A stretch of DNA of 64,000 nucleotides, taken from the NCBI RefSeq assembly GCF_014489555.1, contig NZ_CP060784.1:3100001-3164000 (forward strand), written 5' to 3'. The notes beneath the pieces are model-generated. The model saw only the letters and a program-made list of their open reading frames with translations, did no database searches and was not told the DNA's origin. This document shows positions 18,862 through 27,841 of the stretch, in pieces. Source of the DNA: Hymenobacter qilianensis (lineage in GTDB: Bacteria > Bacteroidota > Bacteroidia > Cytophagales > Hymenobacteraceae). The translations under genes and the position numbers were made by a program. The first letter of the stretch is position 1. Every line of letters starts with the position of its first letter.

Positions 18862-19914
18862 TTAAAGTCCTAACAGGCTTTTATTGTGGGCTTCATCGGT
18901 GCCGGCGGCCGCGAAATCATCGAAGGCTTTGTCGGTGACGTGGATGATGTGGTCGCGAATGAAGGTGGCGCCTTCGCGGGCGCCGTCTTCGGGGTGTTTC
19001 AGGGCGCATTCCCACTCCAGCACGGCCCAACCGGGGAAATCGTATTGGGCCATTTTGCTGAAAATAGCCTTGAAATCAACCTGCCCGTCGCCCAAGGAGC
19101 GGAAGCGGCCGGCCCGATCTACCCAGTTCTGGTAGCCGCCATACACGCCCTGCCGCCCGTTGGGGTTAAACTCCGCATCCTTCACATGAAAGGCCCGAAT
19201 CCGCTCGTGGTAAATGTCGATATACTCCAGATAGTTAAGGCATTGCAGTACGAAGTGGGAGGGATCGTAAAGCAGGCAGGCGCGGGGATGATGCTGCACT
19301 TTGTCGAGGAACAGCTCGTAGCTGACGCCGTCGTGGAGGTCTTCGCCGGCGTGAATTTCGTAGCACACATCTACTCCGCACTCATCGAAGGTTTGCAGAA
19401 TGGGCAGCCAGCGGCGGGCCAGCTCGTCGAAGCCCGTTTCTACCAGTCCTGCAGGGCGCTGAGGCCAGGGATACACCATGGGCCAGAGCAGCGCGCCGCT
19501 GAAGGTGGCGTGGGCCGTCAGCCCCAGGTTCTGTGAGGCTTTGGCCGCGTACTTAAGCTGCTGCACCGCCCAAGCCTGCCGGGCTTTAGGGTTGCCGCGA
19601 ACTGCTTCGGGGGCAAAGCCATCAAACAGCGTATCGTACACCGGATTCACGGCTACCAGCTGGCCCTGCAAGTGCGTGGATAACTCCGTGATTTCCAGAC
19701 CTGCGGCCTGCACCGTGCCTGTTACCTCGTCGGCGTAGGTTTGGCTTTCGGCGGCTTTTTGCAGATCGATAAAGCGGCTGTCCAATGTCGGGATTTGTAC
19801 GCCTTTGTAGCCTAGGCCGCTGGCCCACTCGCAGATGGAAGCCAGGCTGTTGAAAGGCGGCTGATCGGAGATGAATTGCGCCAGAAAAATCGCGGGTCCT
19901 TTGATGGTTTTCAT
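18862..19914 (-). CDS. Sugar phosphate isomerase/epimerase-family protein
   Basis: 350 aa TIM-barrel enzyme with no signal peptide, so cytoplasmic. Motifs: LGYKGVQIPTLDSRF, ITELSTHLQGQLVA, VCYEIHAGEDLHDG (metal Glu), LLYDPSHFVLQ (metal Asp/His), RAFHVKDAEF and GWAVLEWEC (final Glu). It lies 6 bases from the adjacent oxidoreductase gene and is probably in one operon with it. It likely processes 3-keto sugars or inositol-type intermediates. Confidence 0.87.
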   Translation of the reverse strand: MKTIKGPAIFLAQFISDQPPFNSLASICEWASGLGYKGVQIPTLDSRFIDLQKAAESQTYADEVTGTVQAAGLEITELSTHLQGQLVAVNPVYDTLFDGFAPEAVRGNPKARQAWAVQQLKYAAKASQNLGLTAHATFSGALLWPMVYPWPQRPAGLVETGFDELARRWLPILQTFDECGVDVCYEIHAGEDLHDGVSYELFLDKVQHHPRACLLYDPSHFVLQCLNYLEYIDIYHERIRAFHVKDAEFNPNGRQGVYGGYQNWVDRAGRFRSLGDGQVDFKAIFSKMAQYDFPGWAVLEWECALKHPEDGAREGATFIRDHIIHVTDKAFDDFAAAGTDEAHNKSLLGL

Positions 19915-19920
19915 GCGCAG

Positions 19921-21081
19921 CTATACGGTGAATTCGGTCCACTTCTGATCGGAGCGGCCCGAGGCAATAACATTTTCAATAAAAGCCATGCCCCGCACCC
20001 CTTCCTCCATACCCGGATAATCTAAGGCTTCGGGCGGCGCAGATTTGCCCCCCAGATCGGCCTGCAAACTCAGGGCGAAGTTGCGGTACAGGTTAGCAAA
20101 CGCTTCGAGGTAGCCTTCCGGGTGTCCGGAAGGCGTGCGCGTGTTGTGGCGGGCGTAGGAGCTGACGTAGCCAGTGCCGGTCCGCCGAATTTCGGTGGGC
20201 CTATCCAACCATTTCACTTGGAGCGTGTTGGCGTCTACTTGCTGCCATTCCAGGCCGCCTTTGTCGCCGTACACCCGCAGGCGCACGTTGTTTTCCTCGC
20301 CCGCCGCGACCTGCGTAGCCACCATCACGCCGCTGGCCCCACCCGAGAGGCGAAGCAATACCGCGCCATCATCGTCGAGCTTGCGGCCCGGCACCACGGT
20401 ATTAATATCGGCGCAAAGCTGCGTTACCGACAAGCCTGTGACGTATTCGAGCAGGTTAAAGGCGTGGGTGCCGATGTCGCCCATGGCGCCGGCCACGCCG
20501 CTGCGGGCCGGGTCGGTGCGCCAGGCGGCCTGCTTGTTGTCGGAACCTTCCTCGAAGTTGCTCAGCCAGCCCTGCGGGTACTCCACGTAGGCTTTGCGCA
20601 CGGCGCCCAGCTCGCCGGAGGCTACCAGCTGCCGGGCTTCCTTCACCATAGGGTAGCCGGTGTAAGTATGCGTAAGGCAGAAGCGCGCATTGCTGGCCGC
20701 TGCCACGGTTTGCAGCTCTTTGGCTTCAGCCAAGGAAAAGGTCATGGGCTTGTCCAGAATGACGTGAAAGCCATTTTCCAAAGCCAGCTTGGCGGGAGCA
20801 AAATGTAAGTGGTTGGGCGTCACGATAGACAACACCTGCACGCGCTCAGCTTCCGGCAGGGCTTTTTCCCGCTCAATCAATTCCTGGTAGGAGCCATATA
20901 CGCGGTCGGCAGACAGGCCCAGGATTTGGCCGCTGGCTTTGGAGGTTTCGGGGTTGCTGCTGAAAGCACCGGCTACCAGCTCATAGAGGCCATCCAAAGC
21001 GGCGGCGTGCCGATGCACGGCGCCAATAAAAGCCCCCTGGCCGCCGCCAATCATGCCCAGTCGTAGTTTCATACGGTCCAA
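19921..21081 (-). CDS. Gfo/Idh/MocA-family oxidoreductase
   Basis: 386 aa. The N-terminal Rossmann fold has GMIGGGQGAFIGAVHR (about residues 9-24). The family EKP-type motif appears as ILDKPMTFSLAEA, with the catalytic Lys. The C-terminal beta-sheet domain includes GDIGTHAFNLLEYVTG, with the active-site His. It uses NAD(P) to oxidise or reduce sugars, probably interconverting 3-keto-glucose and glucose in the cytoplasm as the last step of the cluster's pathway. Confidence 0.9.
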   Translation of the reverse strand: MDRMKLRLGMIGGGQGAFIGAVHRHAAALDGLYELVAGAFSSNPETSKASGQILGLSADRVYGSYQELIEREKALPEAERVQVLSIVTPNHLHFAPAKLALENGFHVILDKPMTFSLAEAKELQTVAAASNARFCLTHTYTGYPMVKEARQLVASGELGAVRKAYVEYPQGWLSNFEEGSDNKQAAWRTDPARSGVAGAMGDIGTHAFNLLEYVTGLSVTQLCADINTVVPGRKLDDDGAVLLRLSGGASGVMVATQVAAGEENNVRLRVYGDKGGLEWQQVDANTLQVKWLDRPTEIRRTGTGYVSSYARHNTRTPSGHPEGYLEAFANLYRNFALSLQADLGGKSAPPEALDYPGMEEGVRGMAFIENVIASGRSDQKWTEFTV

Positions 21082-21090
21082 GGTCGCAGA

Positions 21091-21705
21091 TTAAGTGGTA
21101 GCCCAGGCTTTGTCGCCCTTTTTGTAAGGCACGCAGCCGTCGTACTTGCCCGGTACGGGGGAGTAGCGCAGAGCTTTGGTGCTGCCCACTTCCGAGGTGA
21201 AGTAGCCGAGCAAGGTCAGCTCCTTGATCATGCGGAAGTAGTGGTTGGGGTCCTCCTTCGTTTTGGTCTTGGCGTAGTTTTTCTGCTCCGCATCGAGGGC
21301 CGTGAGCAGGGCCGTACGCTGGGCGGTATCCGATTCCAGAAAGCCTTTGCCGTTCTTCGACTTCGACGCTTCTTCTAGCTGTGTCAGTCCTTTCAGAAAT
21401 ATCTGCTGATCGGCTGGCTTATAGCAGTCTCGCACCATTACGGCCATAAAACCGCCCACGTCGGCGGCTTTGGCACCTGGAGATGAAGTAGTTGGCAGAA
21501 TAGTGTCGCCTACTTCATTCAGGTAAGCGACCTGCTCCTGATTGAGAACGGGCTTTAGTTCTTTGGCCGCTGGGGGGCTTTTTTTTGCGGTTTTTTCTTC
21601 CTTTTCCTGGCTCGGGGAGGAGCAGCCGGTGAGGAAATAATCGGCGCCGATGATAGTGCCGCCCATGATGAGGGCTACCCGGCCTAATGCGTCTCTTCTA
21701 TTCAT
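21091..21705 (-). CDS. Gluconate 2-dehydrogenase subunit 3-family protein
   Basis: 204 aa. The N-terminus MNRRDALGRVALIMGGTIIG combines an RR export signal with LTGCSS, a lipobox. The rest shows VAYLNEVGDTILPTTSSPGAKAADVGGF, the conserved opening of gluconate 2-dehydrogenase subunit 3 proteins. They accompany GMC flavoproteins and help export and stabilise them through the Tat route. The GMC gene starts 18 bases upstream, as expected for a pair. Confidence 0.9.
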   Translation of the reverse strand: MNRRDALGRVALIMGGTIIGADYFLTGCSSPSQEKEEKTAKKSPPAAKELKPVLNQEQVAYLNEVGDTILPTTSSPGAKAADVGGFMAVMVRDCYKPADQQIFLKGLTQLEEASKSKNGKGFLESDTAQRTALLTALDAEQKNYAKTKTKEDPNHYFRMIKELTLLGYFTSEVGSTKALRYSPVPGKYDGCVPYKKGDKAWATT

Positions 21706-21723
21706 AATGCTGCCGATTAAGAA

Positions 21724-23400
21724 TTAGATATTCTGCTTTTTCAACTCACCTACTGCATGATCTACGGCCCGAGCGGTCAGGGCCATGTAGGTCAGCGACG
21801 GGTTCTGGCAGGCCGCGGAAGTCATGGCCGCGCCATCGGTCACGTACACGTTGGGCGCATCCCACACCTGGTTGTGCTGGTTGAGCACAGAGGTTTTGGG
21901 GTCGCGGCCCATGCGGGCGGTGCCCATCTCGTGGATGCCGCCGCCCAGGTTGTAGCCACCGTTGTAGGTATTTACGTTTTTTAGGCCCGCTTTTTCCAGC
22001 ATCTCCTTGGCGTCCTGCATCATGTCGATGCGCATTTTCTGCTCATTCTCGCGAATGGTAGCGTCGATGGCCAGCACCGGCAAGCCCCACTTGTCTTTCT
22101 TTGTTTTGTCGAGGTAGGCGCGGTTGTCGTGATAGGGGAGGGTTTCGCCGAAACCGGTCAGGCCCATCGTCCACTTGCCCGGCTCAGTGAGCGCATCCTT
22201 GAATTCGCCCCCAATGTTCATTTCCGCGATTTCGCGGCCCCAGCCTTCCCGGCCGGCGCCGCCCTGGTAGCCAAAGCCGCGGATGTAGTCGCGCTTGTCG
22301 CCAAACAGGTTGCGGTAGCGCGGAATATAAATACCATTGGCCCGGCGCCCGTACACGTACTTATCATCGTAGCCCTCAGCCTCGCCGCTGGCACCCGCCC
22401 GGAAGTGATGGTCCATCAGGTTGTGGCCTAGCTCCCCGCTGCTGCTGCCTAGGCCCTCGGGCCACACGTCGGTAGCCGAGTTCATCAACACCCAGGCCGA
22501 GTTCAGGGCCGAGGCGTTCAGGAAGATGATTTTGGCGAAATACTCGTAGGTCTGATTGGTTTCCGCGTCGAGCACTTCCACGCCCTTGGCCCGCTTGGTG
22601 TCCTTGTCGTAGAGAATCTTGGTGACGATGGAAAACGGGCGCAGCGTGAGGTTGCCGGTAGCTACGGCCGCGGGCAAGCTCGCCGACTGCGTGCTGAAAT
22701 ACGCCCCGAACGGGCAGCCCAGCCAGCACTTGTTGCGGTATTGGCAGGCCACGCGGTTGTTATGCCCCACCGTAATGTTGGCCGTACGCCCAATGACCAT
22801 GTGGCGGTCCTTGTAATTCTTCTTGATGCGGGCGGCCACGTCCTTCTCCACGCAGTTCATCTCCATGGGGGGCATAAATTCGCCGTCGGGGAGCTGGGGC
22901 AGGCCGTCGCGGTTGCCGCTGATGCCGGCAAATTTCTCCACGCGGCTGTACCATGGCGCCAGATCCTTATAGCGGATGGGCCAGTCTACGGCGATGCCAT
23001 CCTTGGCATTGGCCTCGAAGTCGTAGTCGCTCAGGCGGTACGACTGCCGGCCCCACATCAGCGAGCGGCCACCCACCTGGTAGCCCCGAAACCAGTCGAA
23101 GGGCTTCACCTCCACGTAGGGGCTTTCCTTCTCCTTTACCCAGAAGTCCAGATTCTGCTCGTTCAGCGTGTAGTCGCGGCTGAGCACCGGATAGTCCTCG
23201 ATCATCTGCTGGGTTTTGCCCCCCCGGTGCGGAAACTCCCAGGGGTTTTTGTTGGCATTCACGTAATCCTTTACGTGTTCCACATTGCGGCCGCGCTCCA
23301 GCATGATGGTCTTCAGGCCTTTCTCTGTCAGCTCTTTGGCGGCCATGCCGCCCGAAATACCAGATCCGATGACAATGGCATCGTAGGTGTTCTTTTCCAT
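21724..23400 (-). CDS. GMC-family oxidoreductase (glycoside 3-dehydrogenase-like)
   Basis: 558 aa flavoprotein. FAD-binding motif VIGSGISGGMAAKELTEKG (residues about 10-28), a substrate-domain stretch around FRGYQVGGRSLMWGRQSYR, a Cys-rich segment CQYRNKCWLGCPFGAYF, and the C-terminal HEMGTARMG...NVYVTDGAAM...NPSLTYMALTARA with the catalytic His/Asn. With the adjacent subunit-3 partner and cytochrome c it matches periplasmic dehydrogenases that oxidise glucosides at C3. Substrate inferred from context. Confidence 0.9.
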   Translation of the reverse strand: MEKNTYDAIVIGSGISGGMAAKELTEKGLKTIMLERGRNVEHVKDYVNANKNPWEFPHRGGKTQQMIEDYPVLSRDYTLNEQNLDFWVKEKESPYVEVKPFDWFRGYQVGGRSLMWGRQSYRLSDYDFEANAKDGIAVDWPIRYKDLAPWYSRVEKFAGISGNRDGLPQLPDGEFMPPMEMNCVEKDVAARIKKNYKDRHMVIGRTANITVGHNNRVACQYRNKCWLGCPFGAYFSTQSASLPAAVATGNLTLRPFSIVTKILYDKDTKRAKGVEVLDAETNQTYEYFAKIIFLNASALNSAWVLMNSATDVWPEGLGSSSGELGHNLMDHHFRAGASGEAEGYDDKYVYGRRANGIYIPRYRNLFGDKRDYIRGFGYQGGAGREGWGREIAEMNIGGEFKDALTEPGKWTMGLTGFGETLPYHDNRAYLDKTKKDKWGLPVLAIDATIRENEQKMRIDMMQDAKEMLEKAGLKNVNTYNGGYNLGGGIHEMGTARMGRDPKTSVLNQHNQVWDAPNVYVTDGAAMTSAACQNPSLTYMALTARAVDHAVGELKKQNI

Positions 23401-23449
23401 AAGGGGTGGGATAAGGATAATGGAAACGCAAGCAAGAATCCGTACCGGA

Positions 23450-24334
23450 CTATACCAAGGTACGCTTGATATGCGTAATGCTTTTCTGGATGCTGTCGAA
23501 GGGCGAGCCGGGCGTTTGGTCCTGCTCTACAAAGTAATATTTCATGCCCGACTTACCAGCCTGCGCAAAGATTTTCTTGAAGTCGATGACGCCGCTGCCT
23601 ACTTCCGTGAAGTTCTTTTTGGGCGTGTTGTCCATGTCCTTCACATGCCAGAGCGGGAAGCGCCCGGGGTGTTGCTGAAACAGCGCCACGGGGTCTTTGC
23701 CGGCTTTCACGGTCCAGAATAAGTCGAGTTCCATCTTCACTAGCTCCTTGTCTGTGCCACTGAGCAGCAGATCGTAAGGCACTTTGCCGCTCTGGGGGGC
23801 AAATTCGAAGTCGTGGTTGTGGTAACACATTTGAATGCCGGCTTTCTTGGCCCGCTCGCCTGCTTTATTCAGCTGGTCGGCCACGTACTTATACTGGTCG
23901 AGGCCGCCACGCTCGGCGTCCGAGAGGTAAGCGCACACCATGTACTTCACGCCGGCCTGGGCTGCATCGTCCACGGCTTTATCCCAGCCGTGCAGCATGG
24001 TGCCCTGCACTGGCTGCCCTTTTTCCTGCTCCTGGCCCAGCCGGTAGTGGCTGCTAGGCATGATGAGGCCATTCTGCTTGAGCACACCAGCAAATGCCGT
24101 CGGCGTCATGCCATAAAACTTCTGGCTGCCCGTGTAAGTGGCGCCCTCCACCGAGTTGTAGCCCATCTTCGCCACGCGGGCCAGCGTACCCGCCGGGTCC
24201 TTTTGCATGGCGTCGCGCACGGTGTACAGCTGCAAGCCGATATACGATTTGGGCGCGGCCAGCAAAGCCGGCGAAACGAGTGCGCCGGCAGACAGCAGCG
24301 CGGCGGACTTCACGAAGGAACGGCGAGAGGTCAT
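23450..24334 (-). CDS. Exported sugar phosphate isomerase/epimerase-family protein
   Basis: 294 aa. The N-terminus MTSRRSFVKSAALLSAGALV is a Tat signal (RRSF). The TIM barrel shows IGLQLYTVRDAMQKDP, GYNSVEGATY, MCYHNHDFEF (metal His/Glu), MELDLFWTVKAGKDP, LWHVKDMDN and YYFVEQDQ. Exported members next to GMC and DUF1080 genes have been linked to cleavage of 3-keto-glycosides. It is the promoter-proximal gene of the minus-strand cluster, 49 bases before the GMC gene. Confidence 0.86.
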   Translation of the reverse strand: MTSRRSFVKSAALLSAGALVSPALLAAPKSYIGLQLYTVRDAMQKDPAGTLARVAKMGYNSVEGATYTGSQKFYGMTPTAFAGVLKQNGLIMPSSHYRLGQEQEKGQPVQGTMLHGWDKAVDDAAQAGVKYMVCAYLSDAERGGLDQYKYVADQLNKAGERAKKAGIQMCYHNHDFEFAPQSGKVPYDLLLSGTDKELVKMELDLFWTVKAGKDPVALFQQHPGRFPLWHVKDMDNTPKKNFTEVGSGVIDFKKIFAQAGKSGMKYYFVEQDQTPGSPFDSIQKSITHIKRTLV

Positions 24335-24947
24335 GGGGAGAAGTTAGTGGGAGGGAGAGGAAATGTACGGTCGTGAGTGGGCAATAAGCAGAGAGTAATT
24401 AAAAACTGACGCGCAAGTGTAAGATACTCGTTCTCCTGCTTAATTCATGATTGATCAGCCGTAAAAAAAGGATTTACGACAAGGCTACGGTTCACCAATT
24501 TACCCCTCCTTTTTCCGGTAATGCAAGCTTTATGCGGGGAAAGATCGGAGGCGGCCGCGCATCGCTGCCAAGGCTGAACCGCTTAGTGCACAACCCGGAA
24601 AGGGCGTTTATTCTGCTCTGGGGGACTTTTTTCGGACTTATAGCAGCCAAAAAGACACGGATAAAAAACAAGTGAGGAGCTTGCCCCTACAGAAAGGTTT
24701 TTGTGACTGCCTTTGCGTTGCTTAGCCCGCGGAGCATTGCAGGAGTGCTTGCAGTCAGTCTTTTTTCGGATGAGAAGTGCAGCCCAAGTACACGCGCTTT
24801 CTACTAAGCAGAGCCAGGCGGATTTTAGAAATATATGCCTCCTGCTGCTACCCTTTTGCTAATGCCAACGGCCCCACAACGGCGCGGCAAACTGCTGCGC
24901 TATCGTGGGGCCGAAGCCAATATCTCAGGAAGAACTCTGGCCGTTTG
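24335..24947. other. Gene-free region upstream of the catabolic cluster
   Basis: 613 bases. The part next to 24334 should hold the cluster promoter, but no clear promoter pair is visible. The octamer variant CTGGGGGACTTTTTT lies near 24610. The far end holds the terminator at 24869-24913. I see no ORF with a credible protein and no RNA gene. Confidence 0.4.
24869..24913 (-). terminator. Terminator-like hairpin
   Basis: CGGCCCCAC (24869-24877) pairs with GTGGGGCCG (24905-24913), with a further inner GGCGCGGC/GCTGCGC pairing. It lies 34 bases beyond the stop of the minus-strand exporter gene. The T run is weak. Confidence 0.55.
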
Positions 24948-26177
24948 CTAGTGTACCGGCTCTGCCATCTGCTCAGCGGATACTTCCACCTGTTCGGTAA
25001 TGTGTTTGCGGCCGGTAAGCAAAAGGACCAAAGCCACCACCGAGGTAACAGCCATAATGGCCACCATGGGTACGGCCGTGCCGTTGCTAAAAAGGCTGAC
25101 CCCCATAGAGGCCAACGCGCCCATCGCCATCCGAATGGCGCCCATCAGAGCGGAGGCGCTGCCGGCGGTGCGGGAAAAAGGAGCCAGGGAAAGCGCAGCG
25201 GTATTGGGGCTGCTAAAGCCGAGGCAGCACAGGAAAATAAACAGCAGGGCAATCGTCCCGTAGAGGCCAATCCAGCCGCCGCTGATCAGCACCAGAAAAA
25301 CCACGCCGGTTAGTACCTGGCAGATGAGGGCAGCATACACCAGCTGCTCATTCTGATAATACCGCAGCATGTAGCTGTTTACCTGACTGGCACCAATTAA
25401 ACCCACCGACAGGAAGGCGAAAATCCAGCCGTACATCTCGCCGCTTACCCCAAAAATCTCCATGAATACCAGCGGCGAGCCAGCCACATATGCGAAGAGT
25501 CCGCAGAAGGACATGGCGCCGGTAAACGTGTAGGTGTAGAACTGCGGCTCGCGCAACACCGACCAGAAATTGGCCAGGATAGGCTTGGGCTTCAGGGACA
25601 TGGTCGTGTCGGGCTCATAGCTTTCGGGGAGCCAGAAGAACGTGGCAACCAGCAGTAGTAGACCCATGACAGCTAAAACGATAAACACTCCGTGCCACCC
25701 AAATGCCGCTGTCACGTAACTGCCAGCGGTGGGCGCAATCATGGGTGAGAGGCCGATGACCAGCATGATCAGGGCAAAGACCTTCGCGCTGTCTTTCACC
25801 GGAAACAAGTCGCGGATCATCGCCACGGAGGCAACGCCCGCCGCACAGCTACCGACAGCCTGAATCAGGCGCAGGAAAATAAGCCCGTCGATCGTCTGAA
25901 CAGCCGCGCAGCCGATAGAAGCCAGCACGTACACGGCCAGCCCCACATATAGCGGTTTTTTGCGGCCAAAGCGGTCAAGCAGCGGCCCGTACAGCAGCTG
26001 GCCGGCAGAGATGCCCACAAAAAAGCTGGATAAGGACAGGGTCACGCGGGCGGCCGTCGTATTCAGGTCTTCGGCGATGGCCGGAAAGCCCGGCAGATAC
26101 ATATCGATGGAAAATGGCCCGAGCGCCGAAAGGCTTCCCAGAATCAGAATCAGAAAAAAGTACTGTTGCTTAGACAT
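24948..26177 (-). CDS. Bcr/CflA-type multidrug MFS exporter
   Basis: 409 aa with 12 predicted membrane segments. The motif GPFSIDMYLPGFPAIAEDL near the start and LYGPLLDRFGRKKPLYVGL (motif A between segments 2 and 3) are typical of the Bcr/CflA drug:H+ antiporter branch. RLIQAVGSCAAGVASVAMIRD fits motif C. It exports toxic compounds across the inner membrane, but the specific drugs cannot be read from sequence. An A6-GC6-A box lies 10 bases before the start codon. Confidence 0.9.
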   Translation of the reverse strand: MSKQQYFFLILILGSLSALGPFSIDMYLPGFPAIAEDLNTTAARVTLSLSSFFVGISAGQLLYGPLLDRFGRKKPLYVGLAVYVLASIGCAAVQTIDGLIFLRLIQAVGSCAAGVASVAMIRDLFPVKDSAKVFALIMLVIGLSPMIAPTAGSYVTAAFGWHGVFIVLAVMGLLLLVATFFWLPESYEPDTTMSLKPKPILANFWSVLREPQFYTYTFTGAMSFCGLFAYVAGSPLVFMEIFGVSGEMYGWIFAFLSVGLIGASQVNSYMLRYYQNEQLVYAALICQVLTGVVFLVLISGGWIGLYGTIALLFIFLCCLGFSSPNTAALSLAPFSRTAGSASALMGAIRMAMGALASMGVSLFSNGTAVPMVAIMAVTSVVALVLLLTGRKHITEQVEVSAEQMAEPVH

Positions 26178-26422
26178 TGATGCTACTGGGGGGCTTTTTT
26201 GCCCCTGTTTTTACGGAGGAGGTATGCGTGTATCAGGTAGCCCGAATGGTTTCAACGGGGCCCAAGGCTTTGCCCACTGAAACCATGTGCTGGGGCATTT
26301 TCCACCGCCGGATTCGCAATGGATAAGACGTGTGAACGGTCGGAGCGGCCGGATAATTCATCAGAGTTAATATTTATATAAAACAACATTACTTGCTCTT
26401 CGTCCGGCATCCGGGCAAGAGT

Positions 26423-27226
26423 CTAGATATCGGAATAAGCGGTGGGGCGCAGGAACAGAATATCAATCTTCGATACGTTGTTCTGATACTCAGGCGCCGC
26501 GGCCAGCTTTTTCCACTCCGGGTCTGCGCCGAAGGCTTTCCAGTGCTCGTCGCGGGCCGCTTGGTTTTCGAACGTGGTCAGGTACATGAGGTTGGGCATG
26601 CGGCTGCCGGCCACCACGCGGGCGTAGAACACCGCGTTGAAGCCTAGGCGCTCGAACAGTGGTATTTCGCCGCCCTGGGCAAACATGTGCACCTTATTGC
26701 GGTGTTGCTTCTCGGTGGCGCTTTCGTAGCTGCGCAGCTCGTACACGCGCTCCAGCCTCGGCCCTTGCAGCTTGGGCGCCCGCAGGCGCAGCTGATCGGT
26801 AAAGGCTTCCAGCTGAATCATTTCTAAGCGAAAGTAGGGAGGAGAAGTGTGGGCAGCGTTCCAGTAGGCAGGGCTGATTTTGCCAAAGTCCACGTCCTGT
26901 TCCAGGCGCTCCGCCACGCGCCCCAGCTGCGCCAGCGACGCGTAGGGGATAAGCACCACCACGCGCCGGTCGGTGGCCGTATCGTTGCCGATGGGCTTGA
27001 AAACCCCCACCTTCCGGACGCCCAGCTTATGCAGCTCCGGCAAAAAAGCCCCCCGCAGAAAATTCTCCACCTGCTCTTCCTGCTGCCCAGTCTTTACGTG
27101 GTAAATTCGGAGCTGGTACATTTCGCGGTCGGCGGCGGGTCGGTACGCCGACACGGTTAGTAGCGTCGCCAGCACAAGCAGCGCCGCGCCAATTTTGATG
27201 AGCCGCGCCAGGGATAATTTGTTCAT
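26423..27226 (-). CDS. Exported NIPSNAP-family protein
   Basis: 267 aa with an N-terminal membrane or signal segment (KIGAALLVLATLLTVSAY). Two ferredoxin-like NIPSNAP repeats follow: the first around MYQLRIYHVKTGQQEEQVENF, the second around VYELRSYESATEKQHRNKV with MYLTTFENQAARDEHWKAF. NIPSNAP domains are dimeric alpha/beta barrels of unknown enzymatic role. It is divergent from msrB. Confidence 0.85.
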   Translation of the reverse strand: MNKLSLARLIKIGAALLVLATLLTVSAYRPAADREMYQLRIYHVKTGQQEEQVENFLRGAFLPELHKLGVRKVGVFKPIGNDTATDRRVVVLIPYASLAQLGRVAERLEQDVDFGKISPAYWNAAHTSPPYFRLEMIQLEAFTDQLRLRAPKLQGPRLERVYELRSYESATEKQHRNKVHMFAQGGEIPLFERLGFNAVFYARVVAGSRMPNLMYLTTFENQAARDEHWKAFGADPEWKKLAAAPEYQNNVSKIDILFLRPTAYSDI

Positions 27227-27343
27227 AAGAATAAGGAGTAGAAAGTAGGAGGGAGATGAGCCGAATTTGGAAAAACACGTTACCCGAACCGGGCGCCCGT
27301 TTACCCGGAAAACCTACTACGTTAAAAACGAAGAATACGCCTT

Positions 27344-27841
27344 ATGCTCCGCTGGCCCGACGTGCTGAAATATGCCAAATACAGCAACCCCGAACCTCCC
27401 AGACGGGTGGAGCAGTCGGAGGCGGCATGGAAGGCGCAGCTGACGCCCGCGCAGTTTGAAGTGATGCGCCTGAAAGGCACCGAGCCGCCGTACCGCAACG
27501 CTTACTGCCGCTCCTACGAGCCGGGCGTATATGCCTGCGTGGGCTGCGGCAGCCTGTTATTCAACTCCACCGAGAAGTACCACGCCATTTCCGGCTGGCC
27601 CAGCTTCACCCAGCCGATTACCAAAAATGCCATCAAATACGTCTTCGATAACAGCCACCGCATGCAGCGCCTCGAAGCCCTCTGCAACGTCTGCGACTGC
27701 CACCTCGGCCACGTATTTCCCGACGGACCTGAGCCGAGCGGTTTGCGCTACTGCATGAATTCGTTGAGCTTAGTTCAGACCAAAGAAGTGGCTCTGGGGG
27801 GCAAATTTCAGCCTAGCGATGGGAGCGGTAATCAGCTATAA
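27344..27841 (+). CDS. msrB: Peptide-methionine (R)-S-oxide reductase
   Basis: 165 aa. MsrB reduces methionine-R-sulfoxide in proteins. Zinc ligands appear as CVGCGS and CNVCDCHLGHVF, with the conserved GWPSF motif between them and the catalytic Cys in RYCMNSLSL (family RYCxNS). Length is close to the family norm, with about 20 extra N-terminal residues. The last 29 bases overlap the end of the convergent amidase gene. A TGGGGGGC octamer lies in frame near the C-terminus (LGGKF). Confidence 0.93.
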   Translation: MLRWPDVLKYAKYSNPEPPRRVEQSEAAWKAQLTPAQFEVMRLKGTEPPYRNAYCRSYEPGVYACVGCGSLLFNSTEKYHAISGWPSFTQPITKNAIKYVFDNSHRMQRLEALCNVCDCHLGHVFPDGPEPSGLRYCMNSLSLVQTKEVALGGKFQPSDGSGNQL

